Shown here: piece by piece, positions 37,236 through 45,599 of the stretch
Position numbering within the stretch: the stretch's first letter is position 1
How the letters are laid out: each line of letters opens with the position of its first letter
Assembly (NCBI GenBank): GCA_023381535.1
Contig: JAMCSN010000264.1
Location: 60,427-124,426 of the forward strand
Length of the DNA: 64,000 bases
Reading direction: 5' to 3'
Origin: Bacteroidota bacterium
GTDB lineage: Bacteria > Bacteroidota > Ignavibacteria > Ignavibacteriales > Melioribacteraceae
The notes under the pieces: generated by a model
Seen by the model: only the letters and a program-made list of their open reading frames with translations
Databases searched by the model: none
Told to the model about the DNA's origin: nothing
Position numbers and translations under genes: made by a program

Positions 37236-37392
37236 GTCATTCTGAACGCCCGCCTTGGCTTGCCGCCCGCTCCGACGAGCGAAACGAAGCGAAGGCGAGA
37301 CAGGAAGCGAAAAATCTTTTCAATAATTACATTGAAATTCTTCATCCAGATAAACCTGTCTGCCGACAGGCAAGATCAGGATTCAGAATGAC
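37236..37392. repeat. composite inverted-repeat element between aceE and aceF
   Basis: Outer arms GTCATTCTGA (37236-37245) and TCAGAATGAC (37383-37392) are perfect inverted repeats. Inside are a second inverted pair (TTTTCAAT / ATTGAAA) and two GC-rich palindromic units (CCCGCCTTGGCTTGCCGCCC; CCTGTCTGCCGACAGG). It fills the spacer between two genes of one complex without separating their strand or order. Confidence 0.7.
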
Positions 37393-37403
37393 AATAATAT
37401 AGT

Positions 37404-40109
37404 TTATGATTTAGCCGGATTCGGTTTCTCCGGATTAATGTTTAATTCTTTCGCTGCTTTTTTTACAACATCCAATTTTATTTTTCCGTCTTTCATCAGC
37501 GAATAAAGAGTTGCATATACAATGTGCTTGGTATCCACTTCAAAGAAATCACGCAATGATGCTCTTCCTTCGCTTCTTCCGAAACCAAATGTGCCGAGTG
37601 AATGAAACTGTCCCGGTAAAAATCTTGCGAGAGAATCTTTCATCAGCTGAACGTAATCCGATGCGGCAACGAACACGCCGCTTTCACCTTTTGTAACTTG
37701 TGAAATATAAGGCACCTTCGGCTGCTGATCGGGATGCATCATGTTCCATCTTTCCGTTTCTTGCGCATCAAGGTGAAGATTCTTGTAACTCGTTACGCTC
37801 CATACATCGGCGGAAACATTGTATTTACTTTCAAGAATTTCCTGTGCTTTAATTACTTCGTTCAATATTGTTCCGCTGCCGAGCAAATGAGCTTTCAATT
37901 TTTGATCTTTCAGCTCACTCGTTCTGAACTTGTACATGCCTTTCAAAATTCCTTCCTTAACATTTTTTGAAGAGGCAGGCCCGCCTACCGTCGAGGCAGG
38001 CATTTCAGGTTGAGCGTAATTCTCATTCATAATTGTAATGTAGTAATAAACGCTTTCTTGTTTTTCGTACATGCGGTAAATTCCGTCGCGGATTATTACG
38101 GCAAGCTCAAATGCGAAAGCCGGATCGTAAGCAACGAGATTTGGAATTGTATAGGCAAGCAAATGACTGTTGCCGTCTTGATGCTGCAATCCTTCGCCGG
38201 CAAGAGTTGTGCGGCCCGCAGTAGCACCAAGCAGAAATCCTTTGCATCGCATATCGCCCGCAGCCCATGCTAGATCGCCAAATCTTTGGAATCCGAACAT
38301 AGAATAATATGTGAAGAACGGAATTGTGTTGATGCCGTGTGTTGCGTACGAAGTTCCGGCTGCAAGAAACGACGACATTGATCCGGCTTCGGTAATTCCT
38401 TCTTCGAGTATCTGACCGTTCTTAGCTTCTTTGTAATAAAGCAGACTGTCTTTATCAACCGGTTCGTAAAGCTGACCGGTGTGCGCGTAAATTCCAACTT
38501 GTCTAAAGAGAGCTTCCATGCCGAATGTTCTCGCTTCATCTGGAACGATCGGAACAACCAGGTGACCGATTTCTTTATCACGCAAAAGTTTTGCAAGTAT
38601 GCGTACAAAAACCATTGTTGTCGAAACTTCGCGTCCTTCGGTTCCGGCATAAAATTCTTCAAACAATTCTTCGGAAGGAGTTTTAAGTGGAGAAGCTTTT
38701 ACAACTCTCTTCGGGACATAACCGCCGAGAGCTTTTCTTCTTTCTTTCAAATAACGAATTTCCGGTGAATCTTCCGATGGTTTGTAAAACGGCGCTTTGC
38801 CGATTTCATCATCGCTAATCGGAATTGAAAAGCGGCTGCGGAATTCTTTGAGTTCATCTTCGTTTAATTTTTTCTGTTGGTGAGTAATATTTTTTCCTTC
38901 GCCGGCTTCACCAAGTCCGTAACCTTTAACCGTCTTGGCAAGAATAACAGTCGGAGCGCCTTTGTGTTCAACTGCGGCTTTGTACGCTGCATAAACTTTT
39001 TCAGGATCGTGACCGCCGCGTTTCATTTTTTCCAATTGTTCGTCGGTATATTTTTCAACAAGCTTAACCAGCTCAGGATATTTTCCGAAGAAATTATCGC
39101 GGATATATTTTCCGCCGCGGACAACAAGATTCTGCGATTCCCCGTCGAGAACTTCGTGCATCCGTTTAATTAATAATCCGGTTTTGTCGGCATCGAAAAG
39201 GGGATCCCAATCGCTTCCCCAAATTACTTTGATCACATTCCAACCTGCGCCGCGGAAACTAGCTTCGAGTTCTTGAATGATATTTCCGTTTCCGCGAACC
39301 GGTCCATCGAGTCGCTGTAAATTACAATTGATAACAAAAATTAAATTATCGAGATGTTCTCGCGCGGCAAGTGAAATTGCGCCAAGAGTTTCCGGCTCGT
39401 CGGTTTCGCCGTCGCCAAGAAACGCCCACACTTTTTGATCGCTTGGTTTTTTCAAACCGCGGTCTTCCAAATATCTGGCGAATCGCGCTTGATAAATTGC
39501 CTGGATCGGTCCAAGTCCCATCGACACGGTTGGAAATTCCCAGAAGTCGGGCATCAGCCACGGATGCGGATAAGATGAAAGTCCGCCGCCGGGTTTTAAT
39601 TCACGTCTAAAATTTTGCAGTTGCTCTTTGGAAATTCTTCCTTCGAGAAATGCACGCGCATAAATTCCGGGTGCGGCGTGTCCTTGAAAATAAATTATGT
39701 CGCCCTCGGAATTTCCATCTTTACCGCGGAAGAAATGATTGAACCCGATTTCATATAAAGTTGCAGCGGATGCGTAAGTTGAAATGTGTCCGCCGATTCC
39801 GGCTTCTTCTTTGTTAGCGCGAACGACCATTGCCATTGCGTTCCAGCGAATTAAACTTTTTATGCGCCGTTCAATTTCTCGTCCGCCAGGAAAAGGAGGT
39901 TCTTGTTTTTTTGGAATTGTATTTATGTATGGTGTGTTTGCGGTGAACGGAAGGTCGACGCCGGACTCGTGTGCGTAAGTATCGAGATTATGAAGCAGCT
40001 CTTTAACTTTTTCCGGTCCGCCCGATTGAAGCACATACTCAAGAGATTCAAGCCACTCGCGAAGCTCAACTTCGTCAATGCCCGCAAAACCGTTGTTGTT
40101 TTCTGTCAT
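37404..40109 (-). CDS. aceE: pyruvate dehydrogenase E1, homodimeric type
   Basis: 901 residues, the length of the homodimeric AceE class. Thiamine-diphosphate motif GDGETDEPETLGAISLA and related blocks (GHAAPGIYARAFLEGR, LGFGFGRSEGR-like GTFGFGRSEGRAS near the end). Decarboxylates pyruvate and acetylates the E2 lipoyl group. In place of the usual short MPxGxxEGILKGMY join there are about twelve extra residues (ASTVGGPASSKN), encoded by the palindromic unit at 37971-38000. The ribosome site is AAAGGA. First gene of the leftward aceE-aceF-lpdA series. Confidence 0.96.
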   Translation of the reverse strand: MTENNNGFAGIDEVELREWLESLEYVLQSGGPEKVKELLHNLDTYAHESGVDLPFTANTPYINTIPKKQEPPFPGGREIERRIKSLIRWNAMAMVVRANKEEAGIGGHISTYASAATLYEIGFNHFFRGKDGNSEGDIIYFQGHAAPGIYARAFLEGRISKEQLQNFRRELKPGGGLSSYPHPWLMPDFWEFPTVSMGLGPIQAIYQARFARYLEDRGLKKPSDQKVWAFLGDGETDEPETLGAISLAAREHLDNLIFVINCNLQRLDGPVRGNGNIIQELEASFRGAGWNVIKVIWGSDWDPLFDADKTGLLIKRMHEVLDGESQNLVVRGGKYIRDNFFGKYPELVKLVEKYTDEQLEKMKRGGHDPEKVYAAYKAAVEHKGAPTVILAKTVKGYGLGEAGEGKNITHQQKKLNEDELKEFRSRFSIPISDDEIGKAPFYKPSEDSPEIRYLKERRKALGGYVPKRVVKASPLKTPSEELFEEFYAGTEGREVSTTMVFVRILAKLLRDKEIGHLVVPIVPDEARTFGMEALFRQVGIYAHTGQLYEPVDKDSLLYYKEAKNGQILEEGITEAGSMSSFLAAGTSYATHGINTIPFFTYYSMFGFQRFGDLAWAAGDMRCKGFLLGATAGRTTLAGEGLQHQDGNSHLLAYTIPNLVAYDPAFAFELAVIIRDGIYRMYEKQESVYYYITIMNENYAQPEMPASTVGGPASSKNVKEGILKGMYKFRTSELKDQKLKAHLLGSGTILNEVIKAQEILESKYNVSADVWSVTSYKNLHLDAQETERWNMMHPDQQPKVPYISQVTKGESGVFVAASDYVQLMKDSLARFLPGQFHSLGTFGFGRSEGRASLRDFFEVDTKHIVYATLYSLMKDGKIKLDVVKKAAKELNINPEKPNPAKS
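37968..38003. repeat. palindromic insertion in aceE
   Basis: GAGGCAGGCCCGCC and GTCGAGGCAGG form a GC-rich unit resembling the one in mfd (CCTGCCTCGAC...GGC). It keeps the reading frame and adds about twelve residues in a region where AceE homologues have none. Confidence 0.65.
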
Positions 40110-40116
40110 TTTATAA

Positions 40117-40211
40117 ATCCTTTATAATTCTATGCTTAGATAGGAAGAATTGAAAGTTTGAGAAAAATCCGTGAACAAATTTAGCAATTCTGTCCTTTTA
40201 ATTCTATGCTA
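40117..40211 (-). promoter_or_regulatory. aceE upstream region with a direct repeat and -7 box
   Basis: TCCTTTATAATTCTATGCT (from 40119) and TCCTTTTAATTCTATGCT (from about 40193) are near-identical direct repeats about 74 nt apart; the first carries the aceE ribosome site. On the minus strand TAAATTTG (40183-40176) matches the Bacteroidetes -7 box, but no TTTG stands 20 nt upstream. Confidence 0.4.
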
Positions 40212-40303
40212 GTCCATTCTAATATAGATAACGAGGTCGGAGTAGGGATAGTTCATTTAACTAAAAAATATCACTTCAATTAGATAAAATAATAATTGTG
40301 TAA

Positions 40304-40362
40304 TCAGTATTGCACCACCAGGTGTTATAACTCTTTAAAAATGTCAGTATTGCACCACCAGG
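40304..40362 (+). promoter_or_regulatory. duplicated 19-bp operator-like site before the sulfur operon
   Basis: TCAGTATTGCACCACCAGG occurs exactly twice, at 40304-40322 and 40344-40362, 40 bp apart (close to four helical turns). The second copy ends 9 nt before the -33 box. Position and phasing suit a transcription factor, probably an activator, bound on one DNA face. Confidence 0.6.
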
Positions 40363-40370
40363 CAAACAAA

Positions 40371-40402
40371 CTTGACATTACTTTTTAGTTTATTTACTTT
40401 TG
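40371..40402 (+). promoter_or_regulatory. Bacteroidetes-type promoter of the sulfur operon
   Basis: CTTG at 40371-40374, a 20-nt spacer, and TACTTTTG at 40395-40402 fit the -33/-7 pattern of this phylum. The predicted start near 40406-40410 is only a few nt before the ATG of the first leader ORF, which has no ribosome site, so that ORF would be translated from an almost leaderless mRNA. Confidence 0.65.
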
Positions 40403-40410
40403 CAACAGTT

Positions 40411-40506
40411 ATGAAACAGAACAAAGTAAATAGCGCAAACAACTCTTTAATGATGGCAATGTGTATGTGTATGAACACTTATCCGTCCGCGGAGGAGATT
40501 GCCTAA
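40411..40506 (+). CDS. Met/Cys-rich leader peptide, first attenuator ORF
   Basis: 31 codons from the ATG at 40411 to the TAA at 40504. Codons at 40450-40473 read Met-Met-Ala-Met-Cys-Met-Cys-Met, five methionine and two cysteine codons in eight. The ORF follows the promoter directly and is followed 28 nt later by a strong terminator, then by a Met/Cys-biosynthesis operon. This is the layout of ribosome-mediated attenuation. CGGAGG at 40490-40495 can pair with CCTTCG at 40539-40544 in the terminator's left arm (one G-T pair), a possible antiterminator exposed when ribosomes stall at the Met/Cys run. The mechanism is inferred. Confidence 0.65.
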   Translation: MKQNKVNSANNSLMMAMCMCMNTYPSAEEIA

Positions 40507-40534
40507 ACTTTAACATAGAATATTTTTTTTAGAC

Positions 40535-40564
40535 AAGCCCTTCGAATCACGAAGGGCTTTTTTG
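40535..40564 (+). terminator. intrinsic terminator (attenuator) in the sulfur-operon leader
   Basis: Perfect 10-bp stem AAGCCCTTCG / CGAAGGGCTT (40535-40544, 40550-40559), loop AATCA, followed by a run of T to 40563. It lies before every structural gene of the operon, so it must be bypassed for expression. Confidence 0.9.
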
Positions 40565-40615
40565 TTTCATTGATATTCAACATTCTTCATCAACACAAAT
40601 AGAAGGAATACTAAG

Positions 40616-40774
40616 ATGGACATAAGTAGAAGAAAAGAGCGGTATAGATTCCAGGCACTCCGCATTGAGTACGGACGGGAATCTCTTTTAACAGAAAAAT
40701 TTATTTTCAATTCTCAAGGTCTACCAAAAATCTACATGTCCGCTCGCCGAATGTGCTGCTGTTGTAATTTTTAA
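40616..40774 (+). CDS. Cys-run leader peptide, second attenuator ORF
   Basis: The frame from the ATG at 40616 (AGAAGGA upstream) is 52 codons and ends with MSARRMCCCCNF and TAA at 40772. Four consecutive cysteine codons (40754-40765) right before the stop are typical of cysteine-sensing leader peptides. A shorter form could start at the ATG at 40736, but it lacks a ribosome site at a usable distance. The 40-residue N-terminal part is basic and resembles nothing I know. A weaker hairpin follows at 40809. Confidence 0.55.
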   Translation: MDISRRKERYRFQALRIEYGRESLLTEKFIFNSQGLPKIYMSARRMCCCCNF

Positions 40775-40808
40775 CCGAAAAAAATCAGATCAAGTATAAA
40801 ATTAATTT

Positions 40809-40835
40809 AAGGGCTCAAAAGCATTTTGATCCCTT
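40809..40835 (+). terminator. second hairpin in the sulfur-operon leader
   Basis: AAGGGCTCAAAA / TTTTGATCCCTT with one C-T mismatch and loop GCA, followed by TATAAAA. The T tract is short, so it may be a weak terminator or part of the cysteine-responsive switch after the CCCC ORF. A further small stem (GTGATT / AATCAC, 40854-40870) sits just before the ribosome site of the first structural gene. Confidence 0.5.
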
Positions 40836-40885
40836 TATAAAACTATTATAAAAGTGATTCTGGCAATCACGGGAGTGAAATAAGC

Positions 40886-41116
40886 ATGCATGAAAAATCT
40901 TACAGAAGTATAATTAAAGCATTTTCATGGAGGGTTACAGGAACACTTGATACAACCCTTATTTCGTTCCTTATAACGGGTAGTTTAAAAATTGCCGCTT
41001 CAATTGGATTAATAGAAGTATTCACAAAAATATCTCTTTACTATTTGCACGAAAGGTTATGGAATAGAATAAAACTTGGTAAAGAAATAAAATCTGCGCC
41101 GGAATACAATATTTAA
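40886..41116 (+). CDS. DUF2061 small membrane protein
   Basis: 76 residues. KSYRSIIKAFSWRVTGTLDTTLISFLITGSLKIAASIGLIEVFTKISLYYLHERLW is the DUF2061 signature, two hydrophobic segments with a conserved YLHERxW end. The family is often encoded with sulfate-activation genes; its function is unknown, and a role in sulfate uptake or handling is only suggested by context. First structural gene, with GGGAG before the ATG and 11 nt before cysH. Confidence 0.88.
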   Translation: MHEKSYRSIIKAFSWRVTGTLDTTLISFLITGSLKIAASIGLIEVFTKISLYYLHERLWNRIKLGKEIKSAPEYNI

Positions 41117-41127
41117 GGGAATCGGAA

Positions 41128-41832
41128 ATGGAAAATATCGAGAAACTCAACAATTACTTTGCTACAAAAGATGCGGAAGAAGTAGTTAAATATTTTTTAG
41201 AAAGATTCGGAGAAAGGATAGCATTCGCTACAAGCTTTAGTATCGAAGATCAGGTAATTACTCACATGATTGCTTCGATAAATAAGAATGCTAAAATCTT
41301 TACTCTGGATACGGGGAGACTTCCGTATGAAACTTATAAGCTGATCGAACTTACTAATGAAAGGTATGATATCAACACTGACATCTACTTTCCAAACTAT
41401 CAGCTGGTTGAAGAGATGGTTCATCAAAAAGGAATAAATCTTTTTTATAACAGCGTGGAAGATAGAAAGCGATGCTGTTATGTAAGAAAGATTGAACCGC
41501 TAAAACGCGCCCTGACAAATTTAGAAGTTTGGATTACCGGATTACGCAGAGAGCAATCAGTTACACGTAATCAAATTAACCTTGTTGAGTATGATGAAAA
41601 TTATAAAGTCATTAAGGTCAATCCGCTCTACGATTGGACGGAGAGTCGGGTATGGAAATATATCAAGAAGAACAACATTCCCTACAGCAATCTTTATGAT
41701 CAAAACTATGCAAGCATCGGATGCGCGCCGTGCACGAGACCGGTTAAAAAAGGCGGCAGCGTTAGAGACGGAAGATGGTGGTGGGAAAACCCGGATACAA
41801 AAGAATGCGGCTTGCATATTAAAACAAATTAG
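41128..41832 (+). CDS. cysH: adenylyl-sulfate (APS) reductase, assimilatory
   Basis: 234 residues. PP-loop fold (FATSFSIEDQVI, TLDTGRLPYETY), C116-C117 and C199xxC202 that ligate a [4Fe-4S] cluster, and the catalytic C227 in KECGLH. The cluster motif marks the APS-using type rather than the PAPS reductase, in line with the absence of an APS kinase gene (cysC) in the operon. Product sulfite feeds the reductase at 45600. Confidence 0.95.
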   Translation: MENIEKLNNYFATKDAEEVVKYFLERFGERIAFATSFSIEDQVITHMIASINKNAKIFTLDTGRLPYETYKLIELTNERYDINTDIYFPNYQLVEEMVHQKGINLFYNSVEDRKRCCYVRKIEPLKRALTNLEVWITGLRREQSVTRNQINLVEYDENYKVIKVNPLYDWTESRVWKYIKKNNIPYSNLYDQNYASIGCAPCTRPVKKGGSVRDGRWWWENPDTKECGLHIKTN

Positions 41833-41841
41833 GATTACAAA

Positions 41842-42723
41842 ATGGATTACTTAGATAAATTAGAAGCGCACAGCATTTATATTTTGCGCGAAGCATACAG
41901 AGAATTCAAAAACCTTGCAATGCTTTGGTCAATCGGGAAAGACAGCACGGTTCTGTTGTGGCTTGCAAAGAAAGCATTCTTCTGTCACGTTCCTTTTCCG
42001 CTTGTTCACATCGATACAGCTTATAAAATTCCGGAGATGATTGAATACAGAAATAAACTTTCACTCGAATGGAAAATTAATTTAATTGTCGGGCAGAACA
42101 AAACTGCATTACATAACAAACAGACTTTTCCCGACGGCGTTGTTGATAGATTAACCTGCTGTAAACTTCTTAAAACCGAAGCATTGAGAAACACTCTTTC
42201 CGGCAATTGGACGCGCTACAAACTTGATCACTACACCGGTCAATTCATTGAAGATGAAAACAGAGAACAATACACCGGTGTTATAGTTGGTGTTCGTGCG
42301 GACGAAGAAGGAAGCAGATCGAAGGAAAGATATTTTTCTCCACGCGATAAAAATAATGATTGGGATATCGGAGATCAGCCGCCGGAATTGTGGAATCAAT
42401 TTAAGACCGATTTTGCACCGGGCACACATGTACGTGTTCATCCTCTACTGGATTGGACTGAATTGAATATTTGGGAATATCTCGATAGAGAAAACATTCC
42501 GATAATTCCTCTTTACTTCGATAACGGAAACGGAACGCGGTTCCGCTCTCTGGGATGTTACCCGTGCACAAAACCGGTTGAATCAAATGCAAAGAATGTA
42601 AAAGAAATTATTTATGAACTTAAAAGCGGCAAGTTTGCAAATATTGCAGAACGCGCCGGAAGAGAACAAGATAAAGAAGGCGGCGGAACACTCGAAGAAC
42701 TTAGGCGAGATGGGTACATGTGA
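41842..42723 (+). CDS. cysD: sulfate adenylyltransferase subunit 2
   Basis: 293 residues. PP-loop ATP pyrophosphatase family: [22 protein letters not shown], then [27 protein letters not shown] and the C-terminal LRRDGYM. Makes APS from sulfate and ATP together with the CysN GTPase. 9 nt after cysH. A 139-nt repeat-filled gap separates it from cysN. Confidence 0.96.
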   Translation: MDYLDKLEAHSIYILREAYREFKNLAMLWSIGKDSTVLLWLAKKAFFCHVPFPLVHIDTAYKIPEMIEYRNKLSLEWKINLIVGQNKTALHNKQTFPDGVVDRLTCCKLLKTEALRNTLSGNWTRYKLDHYTGQFIEDENREQYTGVIVGVRADEEGSRSKERYFSPRDKNNDWDIGDQPPELWNQFKTDFAPGTHVRVHPLLDWTELNIWEYLDRENIPIIPLYFDNGNGTRFRSLGCYPCTKPVESNAKNVKEIIYELKSGKFANIAERAGREQDKEGGGTLEELRRDGYM

Positions 42724-42727
42724 TTTC

Positions 42728-42850
42728 TAATCTTGCTCTTATTCTTAATCTTGATCTTATTCATGCTTTTGTCCATCCCCCGTTGGTCCTTTAAAAGAAG
42801 ATTAAGAGTATGATCAAGATCATGAGCAAAAAAAACGATAAAAATTTTTA
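42728..42850. repeat. low-complexity inverted repeat between cysD and cysN
   Basis: The left arm is built from words CTTGCTCTTATTCTTAATC and the right arm from AAGATTAAGAGTATGATC, i.e. the six-base word family seen at 3800, 8845 and 59000. The arms can fold on each other. It sits inside the operon without a clear T tract. Confidence 0.6.
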
Positions 42851-42862
42851 TAAAGGAATTAA

Positions 42863-44236
42863 ATGAAAGAAAGAATGAACATTGTAATTGTGGGACACGT
42901 TGACCACGGCAAGAGCACTCTTGTGGGAAGATTGCTTGCAGATACAAATTCACTTCCGCAAGGTAAACTTGAACAAGTGAAAAGAACTTGCGAAATAAAT
43001 TCCAAACCGTTCGAGTACGCATTTCTTTTGGATGCGCTGATTGACGAGCAGGCACAAGGAATTACAATCGACACTGCGAGAATCTTTTTCAAATCTCTGA
43101 AGCGCGAGTATATTATTATTGATGCACCGGGGCATATCGAGTTTTTGAAAAATATGATTAGCGGAGCCGCACGCGCAGAAGCTGCAATTCTTTTAATTGA
43201 TGCTGATGAAGGTATTGCCGAAAACACAAAAAGACATGCATTTATGCTGTCGCTTCTGGGAATTCGCCAGATTGTAGTAGCCGTTAATAAAATGGACCTG
43301 GTCAATTACAATCAATCAAAATTTAATGAATTAGTTGCTGAATATTCTGAATTCCTCGAAAGTATTTGTATTTCTCCTGTTGCCTTCGTTCCAATTTCTG
43401 CAAGAGAAGGAATCAATCTGATTAATAGATCGGCATTAATGAATTGGTACGATGGATCAACAATAGTTGAATTAATTGACAGCTTTGTAAAAGAAAAAGA
43501 AGAAAGCGAAAACAATTTTAGAATGTTTGTCCAGGGTGTCTATAAGTTTACAGCTAACGGCGATGATAGAAGAATTATTGCAGGTACCGTCAATTCCGGC
43601 TCGGTAAATGTTGGTGACGAAATAATTTTTCTGCCTTCCGGTAAAAAGTCGAAAGTGAAGGCGATTGAAATATTTGGTAAAAATTCATTAACAGAAGCAG
43701 CGGCGGGACAAGCAATCGGTTTAACACTAACTGCTCAGTTGTACATCAGACCTTCGGAATTGATATGCAAAACGAACGAAGAGCTTCCGTTTACTACCAA
43801 CATGTTCAAAGCAAATATTTTTTGGATGTGCAAAAGACCGCTGGATGTAAACAAAACATATAGATTAAAAATAGGCACTAATAAAGTCGAAATGAAAATT
43901 GAAAAATTAGAATCTGTGCTCGATGCCTCAACGCTGAAAATAATTACCGATAGAACAGAAGTACAAAGACATGAAGTAGCACAGTTAGTAATAAAAACGA
44001 AAAATGCCGTCAGCTTCGATTTAATTGATCGCGTAAAAGATACAAGCCGGTTTGTAATTGTGGATGGATATGATATTGCTGGCGGAGGAATTATAACAGA
44101 AGGGCTGACTCAGAAAGAAGAAGAGCCCGCCCATAATTATGCCGACTTTGAAGACGAACTGTTTCACTTAATAAAAAAACATTTTCCACATTGGGAAATA
44201 AACCGATTCAAAAACTATGATTATGAAAATGCTTGA
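42863..44236 (+). CDS. cysN: sulfate adenylyltransferase subunit 1 (GTPase)
   Basis: 457 residues. EF-Tu-like GTPase: G1 [11 protein letters not shown]3 DAPGH, G4 NKMDL, G5 SARE region, then two beta-barrel domains. No APS kinase domain is fused, so this is CysN rather than CysNC. GTP hydrolysis drives APS formation by CysD. Ribosome site AAAGGA. Confidence 0.96.
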   Translation: MKERMNIVIVGHVDHGKSTLVGRLLADTNSLPQGKLEQVKRTCEINSKPFEYAFLLDALIDEQAQGITIDTARIFFKSLKREYIIIDAPGHIEFLKNMISGAARAEAAILLIDADEGIAENTKRHAFMLSLLGIRQIVVAVNKMDLVNYNQSKFNELVAEYSEFLESICISPVAFVPISAREGINLINRSALMNWYDGSTIVELIDSFVKEKEESENNFRMFVQGVYKFTANGDDRRIIAGTVNSGSVNVGDEIIFLPSGKKSKVKAIEIFGKNSLTEAAAGQAIGLTLTAQLYIRPSELICKTNEELPFTTNMFKANIFWMCKRPLDVNKTYRLKIGTNKVEMKIEKLESVLDASTLKIITDRTEVQRHEVAQLVIKTKNAVSFDLIDRVKDTSRFVIVDGYDIAGGGIITEGLTQKEEEPAHNYADFEDELFHLIKKHFPHWEINRFKNYDYENA

Positions 44237-44267
44237 ACGTAGATAACGGTTTGAATCTAATTTAACT

Positions 44268-45575
44268 ATGAAAGAACATAAAATGTACAACATAAATTCA
44301 CTGCCGGTGCTTTTAAGAAATCCAGAAATATTATTGATTGGAGGCGGAAAAGTTGCGTTTCAAAAAATTAAAGTTCTGCTCGAAAACAATATAGATTTTT
44401 TTGTTGTTGCCGGAAAAATCTGCGATGAACTGAAAAATTACCGGTTCGATTACCGTATAAAAAAGTTTGAAAAGAAAGATGCAGAAAATTGCAATATTAT
44501 TATCGATACGACCGGCTGTAAGGAGGTAAACACCTTAATAAAAGAAATTAAGAAAGAAAGATTTGTTCTTTTGAACACTGTCGATATCCCCTCGGAATGC
44601 GATTTTTATTTCTCTTCTTTACTCGTCTATAAAAATCTAAAAGTTGCCGTATCGAGCGACGGTGCAAGTCCTACTATTACTCAAACGGTACGCAATAAAA
44701 TTAGAAATTATTTACCTGCCCGGCTTGGCGACTTATCGGAGAAAAAATTAATTGAACGAAACAGCGGTATTATCAATCCCGAAGAGACAAGAAAAGAGGC
44801 GCTTCAATTATTTGGCAAAGTATATTTAATCGGCGGCGGTATAGGCGGAGTTGATATGTTAACCGTAAGGGCTTATAATCTTTTGCAAAATGATCTTGAT
44901 GTAGTCTTGTACGATAACCTTATCACAAAAGATATTCTCGATATAATTCCCCAACATGTAGAAAAAATATATGCAGGCAAATGCAAAGGAAGACACGACA
45001 TGCCGCAGGAAGAAATCAACAATTTACTCCTCGATTATGCATTAAAGGGCTTGAGAGTTGGAAGACTCAAAAACGGCGATCCATTCTTGTTTGGACGTGG
45101 TTCGGAAGAAGCTGTTTTTTTAATAAATCATAATATCCGGGTAGAAATTATTCCGGGAGTTTCTTCTATTAATGCGGCACCATTAAGCGCCGGTATACCT
45201 CCAACTGCCCGTGATATTTCATCGTCTGTTTCTGTTGTAACTGCTCATTTGAAAGGATCTATTTTTGATTCCTCCTGGATTGATCTGCTGAAAAGAAAAA
45301 ATCATACAACAATAGTTTTAATGGGATTAACTCAAGCGGAAAATGTTGTAGAATATGCCAGCCGATACGGTGTTGATGAAGATTTACCGGCGGCTGTTAT
45401 TTCGAATGCTGGAAGAATCAACCAAAAAGTACTTACAGGCACACTCAAAAATTTGGTAGATTTATCGAATAGTGCCGCGTCACCTGCGGTTCTTGTGTTC
45501 GGAGATGTTGTTAATTATTCCAAAATACTACCGCACTTTAGTTCTCATAAAATATACGAAGAAGCAAACAGCTAA
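44268..45575 (+). CDS. cysG: siroheme synthase (precorrin-2 dehydrogenase and uroporphyrinogen-III methyltransferase)
   Basis: 435 residues. N-terminal NAD-binding dehydrogenase/ferrochelatase half (LLIGGGKVAFQKIKVLLEN, about 1-150) and C-terminal SUMT half (VYLIGGGIGGVDMLTVRAYNLL, AGKCKGRHDMPQEEIN, RLKNGDPFLFGRG, IIPGVSSINAAPLSAGIP). Provides siroheme for the sulfite reductase encoded next. Start 44268 or the ATG at 44283. Confidence 0.94.
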   Translation: MKEHKMYNINSLPVLLRNPEILLIGGGKVAFQKIKVLLENNIDFFVVAGKICDELKNYRFDYRIKKFEKKDAENCNIIIDTTGCKEVNTLIKEIKKERFVLLNTVDIPSECDFYFSSLLVYKNLKVAVSSDGASPTITQTVRNKIRNYLPARLGDLSEKKLIERNSGIINPEETRKEALQLFGKVYLIGGGIGGVDMLTVRAYNLLQNDLDVVLYDNLITKDILDIIPQHVEKIYAGKCKGRHDMPQEEINNLLLDYALKGLRVGRLKNGDPFLFGRGSEEAVFLINHNIRVEIIPGVSSINAAPLSAGIPPTARDISSSVSVVTAHLKGSIFDSSWIDLLKRKNHTTIVLMGLTQAENVVEYASRYGVDEDLPAAVISNAGRINQKVLTGTLKNLVDLSNSAASPAVLVFGDVVNYSKILPHFSSHKIYEEANS

Positions 45576-45599
45576 AAAGTAAGGCGAAAGGAAAATAAA

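Noticed and set aside
40304..40362. Possible minimal CRISPR (two 19-bp repeats with a 21-bp spacer)
   Set aside because: Only two copies, too short, no cas genes, and placed exactly before a promoter; an operator pair fits better.
40411..40885. SAM or other riboswitch in the sulfur leader
   Set aside because: No recognisable SAM-I, SAM-II or cobalamin core; the Met/Cys codons in small ORFs explain the region better.
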